A DNA stretch of 64,000 bases, from NCBI RefSeq assembly GCF_900105025.1, contig NZ_LT629759.1, forward strand, positions 1,116,001 to 1,180,000. Reading direction: 5' to 3'. The stretch's first letter is position 1. Each line of letters starts with the position of its first letter. Below are positions 1-7,812 of this stretch, piece after piece. Made by a program: the position numbers and the translations under genes. The DNA comes from Parafannyhessea umbonata. Its GTDB lineage: Bacteria; Actinomycetota; Coriobacteriia; Coriobacteriales; Atopobiaceae. The notes below the pieces were generated by a model that had not been told where the DNA came from, made no database searches, and was given only the letters and a program-made list of their open reading frames with translations.

Positions 1-57
1 AGGCTGGTCAGAGTAGCGCTGTTCCAGATCGGCAATCACTCGCTCGGAATAGTTCAT
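1..57 (-). CDS. Probable glutamate dehydrogenase, N-terminal fragment (runs off window)
   Basis: Only the first 19 codons lie in the window, starting at an ATG whose complement is 55-57. An AGGAG ribosome site (complement of 66-70) stands 8 bases upstream, so the start is well supported. The visible peptide begins MNYSERVIADLEQRYSDQP, which resembles the N-terminus of hexameric glutamate dehydrogenases (a short Y-x-E-R-V-I helix followed by an Asp-Gln-Pro turn). That likeness is recalled, not searched, and 19 residues cannot prove the family. A palindrome upstream (147-161) may be an operator for this gene. Confidence 0.45.
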   Translation of the reverse strand, partial: MNYSERVIADLEQRYSDQP

Positions 58-146
58 GTGCTAATCTCCTCTCCGTCCGCCCATGGGCAGACGACGCTTA
101 CGAGACATCGTAACCGATGCAAAATCAGAATAGTTATTACCTGGGT

Positions 147-161
147 TCGAAACGGTTTCGA
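147..161. promoter_or_regulatory. LacI-type operator-like palindrome
   Basis: TCGAAACGGTTTCGA reads as two CGAAAC/GTTTCG half sites around a central base. LacI/GalR-family operators often have this shape. It lies 90 bp upstream of the leftward gene at 1-57 and 127 bp before the tRNA promoter, so the leftward gene is the likelier target. No regulator gene is nearby. The assignment rests on shape only. Confidence 0.35.
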
Positions 162-287
162 GCGGTTTTGCGTAACAGAATGTACACGCGGACGCAATTG
201 CGGCTAAGCCACTGGCTTTTTAGGTCAGCCGCGCCAAGGCACGCCCTCCCGCAGTCCAACTAGTTGTGACGATTGCCAAATCGACGG

Positions 288-316
288 TTGCCCAAACCGT
301 CTGAGTACCCTATACT
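288..316 (+). promoter_or_regulatory. Sigma-70-type promoter for tRNA-Pro/tRNA-Gly
   Basis: A -35 box TTGCCC (288-293) and a -10 box TATACT (311-316) are separated by exactly 17 bp. Transcription would begin near 323, just before the first tRNA at 330. Confidence 0.7.
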
Positions 317-329
317 TTCAGAGCGGCTC

Positions 330-406
330 CGGGGTGTGGCGCAGTTTGGTAGCGCATCTGCTTTGGGAGCAGAGGGTCGCTGGTTCGAATCCAGTCACCC
401 CGACCA
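330..406 (+). tRNA. tRNA-Pro (anticodon TGG)
   Basis: A full cloverleaf is visible: acceptor arms CGGGGTG and CACCCCG, D-arm, anticodon loop TTTGGGA with anticodon TGG, and the T-loop GGTTCGAATCC. The CCA end is encoded (404-406). Only 3 bases separate it from tRNA-Gly, so the two are co-transcribed. Confidence 0.97.
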
Positions 407-409
407 TAC

Positions 410-485
410 GCGGCGGTAGTTCAATTGGTAGAGCAGCAGCCTTCCAAGCTGCCTGTTGCGGGTTCGAGTCCCGTCCGCCGCTCCA
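410..485 (+). tRNA. tRNA-Gly (anticodon TCC)
   Basis: Acceptor arms GCGGCGG and CCGCCGC, anticodon loop CTTCCAA (anticodon TCC), T-loop GGTTCGAGTCC and an encoded CCA. Second gene of the Pro-Gly transcript, followed by a terminator. Confidence 0.97.
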
Positions 486-494
486 TTGCACATG

Positions 495-527
495 AGGCCA
501 CGGGTTTTTCCGTGGCCTTCTTGTTAT
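495..527 (+). terminator. Rho-independent terminator after tRNA-Gly
   Basis: Nine-base arms AGGCCACGG (495-503) and CCGTGGCCT (510-518) around a 6-base loop, followed by a T-rich tail. Confidence 0.75.
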
Positions 528-636
528 TCGGCCCCCGCCCACCGCGCGACGCTGCATCCTCGTCCCGTCCTCCCCCGCCAACGCATGCCAATGGCGCTAG
601 ATTGTTTACAAGGCGATGGATGGGAGTCGAACCAGC

Positions 637-1593
637 ATGAACGAAGGCCTTGGCAGGACGCTCGTGATAGCGAACCCCGCGGCGCACAGCGGCGACGGAG
701 CCGCGGCCGCCGAGCGCGTGAAGAGGTTCTTCTCGTCCCACGCGAACGCGACAGACGGCTTCGAGCTTCGCCTTACCCAGGCACCGGGAGACGGGATGCG
801 GATGGCGCGGGTGTCCGCTGACTTCGACACTATCGTCGCGCTTGGTGGCGATGGCATCATCCACGAGGTCGCAAACGGCCTCATGTCCGTGGCATCACGC
901 GAGCGGCCGGCACTTGCCGTCGTCCCCGTCGGCTCGGGAAACGACTTCGCTCGCACCATCGGTGCCGCCACGAACGACCCAATCGCCGCCCTTGGGCAGA
1001 TCCTGCGCGGGCGCAGGCGCGAGCTTGACCTCGGCCACGTCGCGAGCGACACCGGCGAGTCGGGCTACTTCGTGCAGACGCTCTCGTTTGGGCTCGACGC
1101 CGCCATCGCCCTCGACACGACCTACCGCCGCGCAGCGCAGACGCGCCAGAAGGGCTCAGGGCTGTTCGCGACGTCCGGCGTCAAGATCCTCTCCAAGGTC
1201 AGGGGCGAGGCGTCCGGCTATCCCTCGCGCGTCACCATGGACGGCGAGAAGGACGTCCGCCTGAACTCGATCGTGTTCGCCGTGCAGAACGGCCCCACGT
1301 ACGGCGGCGGCTTCAGGATTTGCCCTGACGCCGAGCCGTACGATGGCAGCCTCGACCTTTGCTACAACGTGAGCGTACCCGCGCTTCCCCATGTCCTCGC
1401 GCTGTTCGCCCTTGCGCGCACGGGCAGGCACGTGGGGTCGCGCGCCATCGCCACAAGGAGGGTCAGGCATCTGCACATAGAGTTCCTGGAGCGCGAACCG
1501 CCATGCCAGGTGGACGGCGAGCCGCTCCATGGGCGCACGTACGACGTCGAGGTGCGGCCACGCTCCCTCGCGCTTATTGCACCAGCGCAATAG
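637..1593 (+). CDS. Diacylglycerol kinase / YegS-family lipid kinase
   Basis: The product (318 aa) belongs to the DAGK-catalytic/LCB5 superfamily, which phosphorylates diacylglycerol or related lipids at the cytoplasmic membrane face. Visible signatures are the N-terminal NPAAHSGDG loop (residues 13-21), the nucleotide loop GGDGI (70-74) and PVGSGNDFA (97-105). The usual fifth residue of the GGDGT loop is Thr; here it is Ile, with IHEVANGL following. The start at 637 is chosen because GGGAG (622-626) lies 10 bases upstream. An in-frame ATG at 616 has no usable ribosome site. It is a monocistronic gene, ending before a shared terminator. The exact lipid substrate cannot be read from sequence. 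Confidence 0.88.
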   Translation: MNEGLGRTLVIANPAAHSGDGAAAAERVKRFFSSHANATDGFELRLTQAPGDGMRMARVSADFDTIVALGGDGIIHEVANGLMSVASRERPALAVVPVGSGNDFARTIGAATNDPIAALGQILRGRRRELDLGHVASDTGESGYFVQTLSFGLDAAIALDTTYRRAAQTRQKGSGLFATSGVKILSKVRGEASGYPSRVTMDGEKDVRLNSIVFAVQNGPTYGGGFRICPDAEPYDGSLDLCYNVSVPALPHVLALFALARTGRHVGSRAIATRRVRHLHIEFLEREPPCQVDGEPLHGRTYDVEVRPRSLALIAPAQ

Positions 1594-1668
1594 ATGGCTG
1601 GCCACAGTCGGCCGTCCACCGCTTTCACCCGCGTAGCTGCCCTCAGGTCCCAAATCCCGCCATGCAAA

Positions 1669-1694
1669 GGGGGACGCCCTTTCGGACGTCCCCC
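1669..1694. terminator. Bidirectional terminator between convergent dagK-like gene and ptsI
   Basis: Arms GGGGGACG (1669-1676) and CGTCCCCC (1687-1694) with a 10-base loop. Short T-rich runs follow on both strands, serving the rightward lipid kinase gene and leftward ptsI. Confidence 0.65.
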
Positions 1695-1727
1695 TTGGTT
1701 GCCATAGAACCTGCAGCCTCGCTCTGC

Positions 1728-3431
1728 CTACTTCTGGGCGGCCTGGAGCATGACCTTGACCTCGGTGGCGGTCTTGAGCTTCATGACCTTCTCGGTCAGG
1801 GCGTCTGCCTCCTCCTTCGTCCACTCGGAGATGATCTTGCGGGTGCGCAGGATCGACGGGGCGGACACGGAGAACTCGTTCAGGCCGAAGGAGAGCAGCA
1901 CCGGGATGAGCAGCGGGTCAGCTGCGGCCTCGCCGCACATACCGACCATGATGCCCTTCTCGCGGCCGGACTCGATGATCCTCTTGAGCGAGCGCAGGAC
2001 GGCCGGCTGGTACACGGTGTACAGGTACGAGACGCGGTCGTTGCCGCGGTCGGCGCACATCGTGTAGCCGATGAGGTCGTTCGTGCCGATGGAGAAGAAG
2101 TCGCACTCCTCCGCGAGGTCGTCGGCGATGAGGGACGCGGCTGGCGTCTCGATCATGGTACCGACCTCGATGTCCTTGTTGTATGCGACGCCGCGCTCGT
2201 CCAGCTCCTTCTTGCACTCCTCGACGAGGGCCTTCGCCTGACGGACCTCGTCCAGGGTGGTGACAAGCGGCAGCATGATCTTCACGTCACCAAACGCGGA
2301 GGCGCGAAGCAGCGCAGTGAGCTGGACCTTGTACTGCTCGGGGTTGTTCAGGCAGTAGCGGACGGCACGGAAGCCCATGAACGGGTTGTCTTCGTGCTTA
2401 AGGTTGAGATACGGAATCTCCTTGTCGCCGCCCACGTCGAGCGTGCGTATGATGACCGGCTCGTCCTTCATGCGCAGGGCGACCTTCTGATACGCGGCAA
2501 ACTGCTCGTCCTCGGTGGGGAGCTCCTTCGCGTCCATGAAAAGGAACTCGGAGCGGAAGAGGCCAACGCCCTCGGCATCGTGCTCCGCCGCCACGTTCGC
2601 GTCGTCCGGGTTGCCGATGTTCGCGACGAGAAGAACCTTCTCGCCGTCGCCGGTCACGGTCTCCTTGCCGCGGTAGGCCTCGAGAGCGGCCTTCTCCTCT
2701 GCGTAGGACTTAGCCTTCGCGCGATAGTTCTCCAGGACGTCGTCCTCGGGGTTGTTGATGACCTTGCCGAGGGTGCCGTCGACGATGACCATCTCACCGG
2801 ACTTGATGTTCTTCGTGGCATCCGCGACGGAAAGGACTGCGGGGATCTCGAGTGCACGGGCGATAATGGCGGAGTGGGAGGTGCGGCCACCGGTCTCGGT
2901 GACGATGCCCGCGACGTTCTCCTTGTCGATGTCGGCGGTCATCGAGGGCGTGAGCTCCTCGACGACAACGATGGAGTTCTCCGGGAGGGACGACAGGTCG
3001 ACGACCTGCTTGCCGAGGAGGTCGGCCAGAAGGCCGGTCTTGACGTCGGCGACGTCAGCCGCGCGCTCGCGGAAGAGCTCGTCGTCCATGTTGGAGAACA
3101 TGTTGAAGTACATGTCGTATGCTTCGCTCACGGCCTGCTCGGCGCACATGCCGGAATCGATGGACCCGTTCACCATGTCCTTGATTCCCTCGTCCTCGGC
3201 GAACTCGATGTGCGCGCCCATGATGGCGGCGGCCTCCTCGCCCACCGACTGCTTCATGCGCTCGATCTGATTGTTCGTCTGGTCGACGAACTTTGCGAGA
3301 GCCTCGTTGTAGCGGGCCTTCTCGGCCTCCGGATCCTCGGGCTTCGTCGGGGTGAAGGACAGGTCGGGTGCGACCGCAACCTGCGCGACTCCAATGCCGT
3401 AGCCGTCAGAAGCATTTACGCCTTCGTACAT
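1728..3431 (-). CDS. ptsI: PTS enzyme I (phosphoenolpyruvate-protein phosphotransferase)
   Basis: The 567-aa product has the standard enzyme I length. It takes phosphate from PEP and passes it to HPr, the first step of PTS sugar uptake in the cytoplasm. The phosphohistidine site is GGRTSHSAIIAR (181-192, His186) in the swivelling domain. The C-terminal TIM barrel shows the PEP-binding stretch with SIGTNDL and the cysteine motif MCGEAA, where the last-but-one residue is usually Met. The start has GGAGG 6-7 bases upstream. It follows fruK on the same strand after 97 bp with a hairpin between, so a fruK-ptsI operon is likely. No HPr gene (ptsH) or EII gene is present. Confidence 0.96.
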   Translation of the reverse strand: MYEGVNASDGYGIGVAQVAVAPDLSFTPTKPEDPEAEKARYNEALAKFVDQTNNQIERMKQSVGEEAAAIMGAHIEFAEDEGIKDMVNGSIDSGMCAEQAVSEAYDMYFNMFSNMDDELFRERAADVADVKTGLLADLLGKQVVDLSSLPENSIVVVEELTPSMTADIDKENVAGIVTETGGRTSHSAIIARALEIPAVLSVADATKNIKSGEMVIVDGTLGKVINNPEDDVLENYRAKAKSYAEEKAALEAYRGKETVTGDGEKVLLVANIGNPDDANVAAEHDAEGVGLFRSEFLFMDAKELPTEDEQFAAYQKVALRMKDEPVIIRTLDVGGDKEIPYLNLKHEDNPFMGFRAVRYCLNNPEQYKVQLTALLRASAFGDVKIMLPLVTTLDEVRQAKALVEECKKELDERGVAYNKDIEVGTMIETPAASLIADDLAEECDFFSIGTNDLIGYTMCADRGNDRVSYLYTVYQPAVLRSLKRIIESGREKGIMVGMCGEAAADPLLIPVLLSFGLNEFSVSAPSILRTRKIISEWTKEEADALTEKVMKLKTATEVKVMLQAAQK

Positions 3432-3477
3432 CTAAACCTCCCATTTGCATTGCCAAGTGTCCCATGCACGTATAACC

Positions 3478-3508
3478 CTGGCGGTGACTCCCCCTTTGCC
3501 GCCGCCAG
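3478..3508 (-). other. Intercistronic hairpin between fruK and ptsI
   Basis: Perfect 7-base arms CTGGCGG (3478-3484) and CCGCCAG (3502-3508) around a 17-base loop. There is no T-run on the leftward strand, so it may stabilise or process the fruK-ptsI mRNA rather than end it. Confidence 0.3.
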
Positions 3509-3528
3509 ATAACATGGCTCTTCTCGCG

Positions 3529-4458
3529 CTACTTGCCCTGCTTCGCGATTATCTCGTTCAGGTTCTGGTAGACGCGGTCGATCGTCGCGCGCTTCGCGAT
3601 GCCCTTGCTCGCCGCGGTCGCCGTGCCGCAGGCGGAAGCGAAGCGGAGCGCGGTCTCGTAGTCCGCACCCTCCTGTACCTTGGCCACGAAGCCGGCGACC
3701 ATGGAGTCGCCCGCGCCGGTCGCGTTGACCAGGCGGATCTTCGCGGTCGGGACGGTGTGGACCTCGCCCTTCTCGTCGTACAGAAGCGAGCCGTGGCCGC
3801 CGCAAGAGACGATGACGTTGCGGGCACCGCGCTCGTGCAGCTCCTTCGCGAAGGGGATGCACTCCTCCGGGGTCTCGGGACGCGCGTCGAAGATGCGTCC
3901 GACCTCGTGGTTGTTGGGCTTGATGAGGAACGGCTCGTCCTCGAGGGACTCGAGCAGCAGCTGGCCGGGAGCGTCCACGACGAAGCGGATGCCACGGCCC
4001 TTCAGCCTCTTCATGATGATGCTGTACATGTCCTCGGGAAGCGACTTCGGGATGGAGCCGGTCAGGACCAGCGTGTCGCCCTCGCCGATGTAGTCGATGC
4101 GCTCGAGCAGCTCGTCGACCTTCTTCTCGGAGATCTTGGGGCCCATGCCGTTCACCATCGTCATGACGATGCCGTTCAGCTTTACGTTGATGCGGGTGAA
4201 GCCCTTGTCCAAACGCACGAAGTTGGACGAGATGCCGTTCTTCTGGAGCGTCTTGACCAGGTAGTCGCCAGTGAATCCGGCTACGATGCCGAAGGCGACG
4301 TTGATTACCTTAAGCTCATTGAGCAGGGTTGAAACATTGATGCCATTTCCGCCACAGTACAGCTCCTCGCTCGAGGACCTGTTCGTGAAGCCCATGTCAA
4401 GCGTCAGCGGATGCATGACATAGTCAATAGCCGGGTTCAAAGTTACGGTGTAAATCAA
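3529..4458 (-). CDS. fruK: 1-phosphofructokinase (PfkB/ribokinase family)
   Basis: The 309-aa product matches FruK, which phosphorylates fructose 1-phosphate to fructose 1,6-bisphosphate after PTS fructose import. The N-terminus has IYTVTLNPAIDYV, followed by the sugar-binding loop CGGNGINVS, where FruK enzymes usually have GGKGINVS. The C-terminal anion hole and catalytic Asp are in NATGAGDSMVAGF. The start is a TTG (complement 4456-4458) with a strong AAGGAG six bases upstream. An in-frame GTG at 4479 lies ahead of that ribosome site and is rejected. Tagatose-6-phosphate kinase (LacC) is a closely related alternative, but linkage to ptsI and the N-terminal motif favour FruK. Confidence 0.9.
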   Translation of the reverse strand: MIYTVTLNPAIDYVMHPLTLDMGFTNRSSSEELYCGGNGINVSTLLNELKVINVAFGIVAGFTGDYLVKTLQKNGISSNFVRLDKGFTRINVKLNGIVMTMVNGMGPKISEKKVDELLERIDYIGEGDTLVLTGSIPKSLPEDMYSIIMKRLKGRGIRFVVDAPGQLLLESLEDEPFLIKPNNHEVGRIFDARPETPEECIPFAKELHERGARNVIVSCGGHGSLLYDEKGEVHTVPTAKIRLVNATGAGDSMVAGFVAKVQEGADYETALRFASACGTATAASKGIAKRATIDRVYQNLNEIIAKQGK

Positions 4459-4773
4459 CGTAGGCTCCTTCCAGCACACAATTTGGCTACATTATGACTC
4501 AAACGACCTGCCCCGACATCGTGAAAAAAGCTAAAACCCTACATCACATTCAACAATAGGCCAGAAACGTCGCGTTTTCGCCAATATCTCGCAAACAGCT
4601 GCCGTGAATCGGAGAAGGGCATGTACACGGACTAGTGGTCAACTCGGCAGGAACCGCCCACATGTTGCGGCACGTGCCGCGTCCTTCCCGAGGCCTCCCC
4701 ATGCCCTTCTCGTCCGCGTTCTTGGCGATTGAGCCGGCCGCGCGCGCCCACTTCGTGCTACTATCGACTACGC
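4459..4773. other. Intergenic region upstream of fruK and of tRNA-Arg
   Basis: No gene is seen in these 315 bases. The fruK-proximal half is AT-richer and has a CATAAT-like -10 on the left strand without a convincing -35. A variant of the interspersed motif (GGACGAGAAG, read on the minus strand) lies near 4705-4716. TACTAT at 4759-4764 could be the -10 of tRNA-Arg, but no -35 is well placed. Confidence 0.4.
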
Positions 4774-4850
4774 GCTCCCTTAGCTCAGCTGGATAGAGCA
4801 TCGGTCTTCTAAACCGCAGGTCAGGCGTTCGAATCGCCTAGGGAGCACCA
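4774..4850 (+). tRNA. tRNA-Arg (anticodon TCT)
   Basis: Acceptor arms GCTCCCT and AGGGAGC, anticodon loop CTTCTAA (anticodon TCT), T-loop CGTTCGAATCG and an encoded CCA at 4848-4850. A strong terminator follows 10 bases later. Confidence 0.96.
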
Positions 4851-4860
4851 GAACGCAACG

Positions 4861-4898
4861 GCAGGTCGGCGCAACGTGGCGCCCGACCTGCTTTTTTG
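4861..4898 (+). terminator. Rho-independent terminator after tRNA-Arg
   Basis: Arms GCAGGTCGG (4861-4869) and CCGACCTGC (4883-4891), then TTTTTT. Confidence 0.85.
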
Positions 4899-4973
4899 TT
4901 CCGGCCAGGCCGACGCCTGCAGACAAACGGCAGACAAGTCGGTCGCCAGCCGCGCCGCGAGGTGCGACGCGCG

Positions 4974-5636
4974 CTACGCCAGGCCGCGCTCCACGGCGGC
5001 AAGCGCCCCTATGATCGTCTTTCCGTCCTGGATGAGGCCGGCGCGGGCCGCCGAGAGCACGTCCCGCACGGGGAGCCATACCACGTCCACGAACTCGCCG
5101 CTGTCCGGTCGCGCCGTTCCGGCAGAGAGCCCGTGCGCCAAGAATACGCTCGTGGCCTCGTTCGTGAAGCCGATCGAGCCGGCCGACCGCGCGACGAACT
5201 CGAGCCTTTCCGCCACAAGCCCCGTCTCCTCCGCGAGCTCGCGCGCGGCACAGTGCGCCGGGTCCTCCCCCGCATCCAGCTTGCCGGCGGGAATCTCCAG
5301 GCTCATGCGGCCCATGGCCACGCGGTACTGCCGCACCAGGCACATCCTGCCGTCGCGCACGGCGCACACCCCGGCGCCCCCGTTGTGCCACACGACCTCG
5401 CGGTACCCCGTCGTCCCGTCGGGAAGCGCAACGTCGAGCGTCCGCACGCGGAAGATCTTCCCGTCCCACACGCGCGTCTCGCCCACGACGCGCTCCACCA
5501 GGCGCGCGTCGTCCCGCAGGAGCTCGCGGATACGATCGAGCCCGTCCGGCGAGCCTGCCGCCGCGCCGACGCAGGCGCCGGTCTCGCCTTCGCGGGCGCC
5601 TTGCTCCCGGCCGCCCTCGTTCTTCTCGCCGTCCAT
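4974..5636 (-). CDS. Nudix hydrolase, ADP-ribose pyrophosphatase type
   Basis: The 220-aa product carries a complete Nudix box, with GKLDAGEDP and then ARELAEETGL matching Gx5Ex7REUxEExGU. Members with this layout (NudF-like) usually split ADP-ribose to AMP and ribose 5-phosphate. The first 60 residues hold a low-complexity Gly/Glu segment and a helix typical of the NudF dimer arm. The start at 5636 has GGAGG seven bases upstream. A much longer reading frame on this strand (to 7427) overlaps the DEAD-box helicase gene antisense and is not credible. The gene is divergent from that helicase gene. Substrate is inferred. Confidence 0.88.
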   Translation of the reverse strand: MDGEKNEGGREQGAREGETGACVGAAAGSPDGLDRIRELLRDDARLVERVVGETRVWDGKIFRVRTLDVALPDGTTGYREVVWHNGGAGVCAVRDGRMCLVRQYRVAMGRMSLEIPAGKLDAGEDPAHCAARELAEETGLVAERLEFVARSAGSIGFTNEATSVFLAHGLSAGTARPDSGEFVDVVWLPVRDVLSAARAGLIQDGKTIIGALAAVERGLA

Positions 5637-5816
5637 GCAGGCTCCTCCCTCGTCGCGACGCAACTGGCCATCAGCAACTGGCCGTCGCTCAATGGTATCG
5701 CCTGACGGCCGTCTCGACGTGGGTTTATTTGGTAGATGCACCGCCGACGGACTTGTGGGTGCCGTTTGCGGATACGATGCCAATGCATCATTTACAGATT
5801 TGATTGGAAGTGCATA

Positions 5817-7457
5817 TTGGCAGACCGCCATCACCACAAGAAGGACCGCGCGGACGCGACCGCCGCTCGCGCGTCGCAGGAGGCGCCCGCGGGCGAGAAG
5901 ACCGTGGCCTTTGATCAGCTGGGCCTGAGCCGGGAAGTGCTGGACGCCGTGGCAGAGATGGGCCACACGCAGCCGACCCCCGTGCAGGCGCAGGCCATTC
6001 CCCTCGTGCTTGCGGGCAGGGACGTGCTGGCCGCGGCGCAGACCGGCACCGGCAAGACGGAGGCGTTCCTGCTTCCCACGCTCAGCCGTCTGGGACACGC
6101 CGGCGCGGGCAAGGGGCCGCTCATGCTGGTCATCACGCCCACGCGGGAGCTTGCGCAGCAGATAGACGACGTCGCGCGCACCATCTGCGCGCACACGGGT
6201 CACCGCACCGTCACGCTGGTGGGTGGCGTCGCATACGAGCCGCAGTACCAGGCGTTGGCGCGTGGCTGCGACGTGCTGGTGGCGACGCCTGGTCGTCTGC
6301 AGGACCTTCTGGACTCCGGCCACGCAAGCCTCGACCGCGTAGATGTTCTCGTTCTGGACGAGGCGGACCGCATGCTGGACATGGGCTTTCTGCCAGCCGT
6401 GAAGAAGATCGTGGCCCGAACGCCGTCCGAGAGGCAGACCCTGCTCTTCTCGGCCACGCTTGACGACGACGCCGTTGCGAGCACGCGCTCGCTCGTGCGC
6501 GACCCCGCTCACGTGAAGATCGCGCGCAAGGGCACGCCGGCGCAGACGATCGAGCAGTTTTCGCTGGGCGTGTCGCCCGAGGCGAAGCACGCCGTGCTCG
6601 CGGAGGTGCTGCGCCGCGAGGGGGCCGAGCGCGTCATCGTGTTCACGCGCGGCAAGCACCGCGCGGACGCCATCTGCCGCAAGCTGCGCAAGGCGGGCTT
6701 TGCGTGCGCGCCCATCCACGGCAACCGCACGCAGCGCCAGCGCGAGAACGCGCTGCGGAGCTTCCGCGAGGGCGCGGTGGACGTGCTGGTGGCGACGGAC
6801 GTCCTCGCGCGCGGCATCGACATCCCCGACGTGCGCTACGTGGTGAACTTCGACGTGCCCGGCGACGCGGAGGACTACATCCACCGCATTGGCCGCACCG
6901 GCCGCGCCGGCGAGTCCGGCTGGGCGCTGACCTTCGTGACGGAGGACGACTACCTGGAGCTTCGCGACGCGGAGGCGCTCATGGGCAAGGTCGTGCCGGA
7001 CTACCCCCGCGCCGAGGGCATCGACCTGGGCGCGGAGCCGCTGCGGCTTGACCCGGCGCGCGACCCGCGACAGAAGCTCCCCGGAAAGAAGGCCCGCAAG
7101 AAGATGGCCGAGGAGCGAGCCGCCCGCCGCGAGGCGCGACGCGCCGCGAGCGAGCCGACTGCGAAGGCGCATGGGACGCAGGCTACAGAGCCCGCTGCTG
7201 CCGGGGCCTTGGCTGCCGAGAGCCCGGCGAAGCCGCGGCGCCAGCGGCGCGGAGCGCGTGTCGCCCAGGCAAAGGCCGCGAATCCGAGGAGCTCGAAGCC
7301 GAAGGCCGCGAAGAGCGCACGCACGCCCCAGAAGCCGAGGCGTCGGAGTACCTCGCACGACGAGGCCATGCCCTACGGACCCGGCGGCAAGCCGAAGCGC
7401 TCCGCCGCGAAAAAGCTGAGCCGCCATCCCGGCGACCGCGGCGGCAGACGCGGGTAG
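5817..7457 (+). CDS. DEAD-box ATP-dependent RNA helicase (RhlE/CsdA-like)
   Basis: The 546-aa product has every DEAD-box helicase motif in order: Q-motif, AQTGTGKTEAF (Walker A), PTRELAQQ, LDEADRMLDMGF (DEAD), SATL, then in domain 2 RGIDIPDV and HRIGRTGRAG. It would unwind RNA duplexes in ribosome assembly or mRNA decay. The last 130 residues are Lys/Arg/Ala-rich and disordered, an RNA-binding tail usual for RhlE-type enzymes. The preferred start is TTG at 5817 because GGAAG (5806-5810) lies six bases upstream; the ATG at 5736 gives a Cys-rich leader not seen in this family. Immediately downstream are four large palindromes. Confidence 0.93.
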   Translation: MADRHHHKKDRADATAARASQEAPAGEKTVAFDQLGLSREVLDAVAEMGHTQPTPVQAQAIPLVLAGRDVLAAAQTGTGKTEAFLLPTLSRLGHAGAGKGPLMLVITPTRELAQQIDDVARTICAHTGHRTVTLVGGVAYEPQYQALARGCDVLVATPGRLQDLLDSGHASLDRVDVLVLDEADRMLDMGFLPAVKKIVARTPSERQTLLFSATLDDDAVASTRSLVRDPAHVKIARKGTPAQTIEQFSLGVSPEAKHAVLAEVLRREGAERVIVFTRGKHRADAICRKLRKAGFACAPIHGNRTQRQRENALRSFREGAVDVLVATDVLARGIDIPDVRYVVNFDVPGDAEDYIHRIGRTGRAGESGWALTFVTEDDYLELRDAEALMGKVVPDYPRAEGIDLGAEPLRLDPARDPRQKLPGKKARKKMAEERAARREARRAASEPTAKAHGTQATEPAAAGALAAESPAKPRRQRRGARVAQAKAANPRSSKPKAAKSARTPQKPRRRSTSHDEAMPYGPGGKPKRSAAKKLSRHPGDRGGRRG

Positions 7458-7514
7458 CGCGCGGCCGAGTGCGGTCGACTGCGCAGGTTAGGGCCGCTCG
7501 GCAGGTTGGAACCG

Positions 7515-7751
7515 CTCACTACCTGACAGGAGTGCGATCTGTCAGGTAGTGAGGGGAAAATGGCTTCCGGAACCTCAAAAGCATCCCACTTTCTGACAGG
7601 AGCGCGATCTGTCAGGTAGTGAGGGCAGAGAACTCACCACTTTCCGACAGAAGCACGATCTGTCGGAAAGTGAGGCTCAAGAGACCCGTGGAACCCAAAA
7701 AAGCCCACCACTTTCTGACAGAAACGCAACCTGTCAGAAAGTGGTGGGCTT
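7515..7751. repeat. Four consecutive palindromic hairpins
   Basis: Each unit is a long inverted repeat with a 9-base loop. Unit 1 (7515-7553) has 15-base arms ending CTGACAG/CTGTCAG. Unit 2 (7587-7621) is imperfect: its left arm resembles unit 4 and its right arm unit 1. Unit 3 (7638-7672) has 13-base arms. Unit 4 (7701-7751) has 21-base perfect arms. Loops are GAGTGCGAT, GAGCGCGAT, AAGCACGAT and AAACGCAAC. Arm sequences differ between units, but the changes are matched on the opposite arm in units 1, 3 and 4, so pairing is preserved. They fill the gap between the convergent helicase gene and queD. Confidence 0.9.
7697..7751 (-). terminator. Terminator of the folate/queD operon (palindrome 4)
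   Basis: The fourth palindrome pairs 7701-7721 with 7731-7751. On the leftward strand it is followed by TTTTTT (complement of 7697-7702), making it a very strong intrinsic terminator for queD, which ends at 7813. It may also act on the rightward helicase transcript. Confidence 0.75.
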
Positions 7752-7812
7752 GTGCTTACGGTGGAGCGTGGTCAAAGGGGCCGCGCGCATCAGCAGGCCA
7801 GTCTACCCGCGG

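Noticed and set aside
1359-3512. A 717-codon rightward open frame antisense to ptsI
   Set aside because: It mirrors ptsI exactly, has no ribosome site and its peptide is low-complexity Leu/Gly/Val/Asp, the usual shadow of a GC-rich gene.
5637-7427. A long leftward extension of the Nudix frame through the helicase gene
   Set aside because: It runs antisense to a certain DEAD-box helicase gene, and the Nudix gene has its own ribosome site at 5636.
7515-7751. CRISPR array
   Set aside because: There are only four units, each palindromic over its whole length, with unequal distances and no constant direct repeat with spacers.
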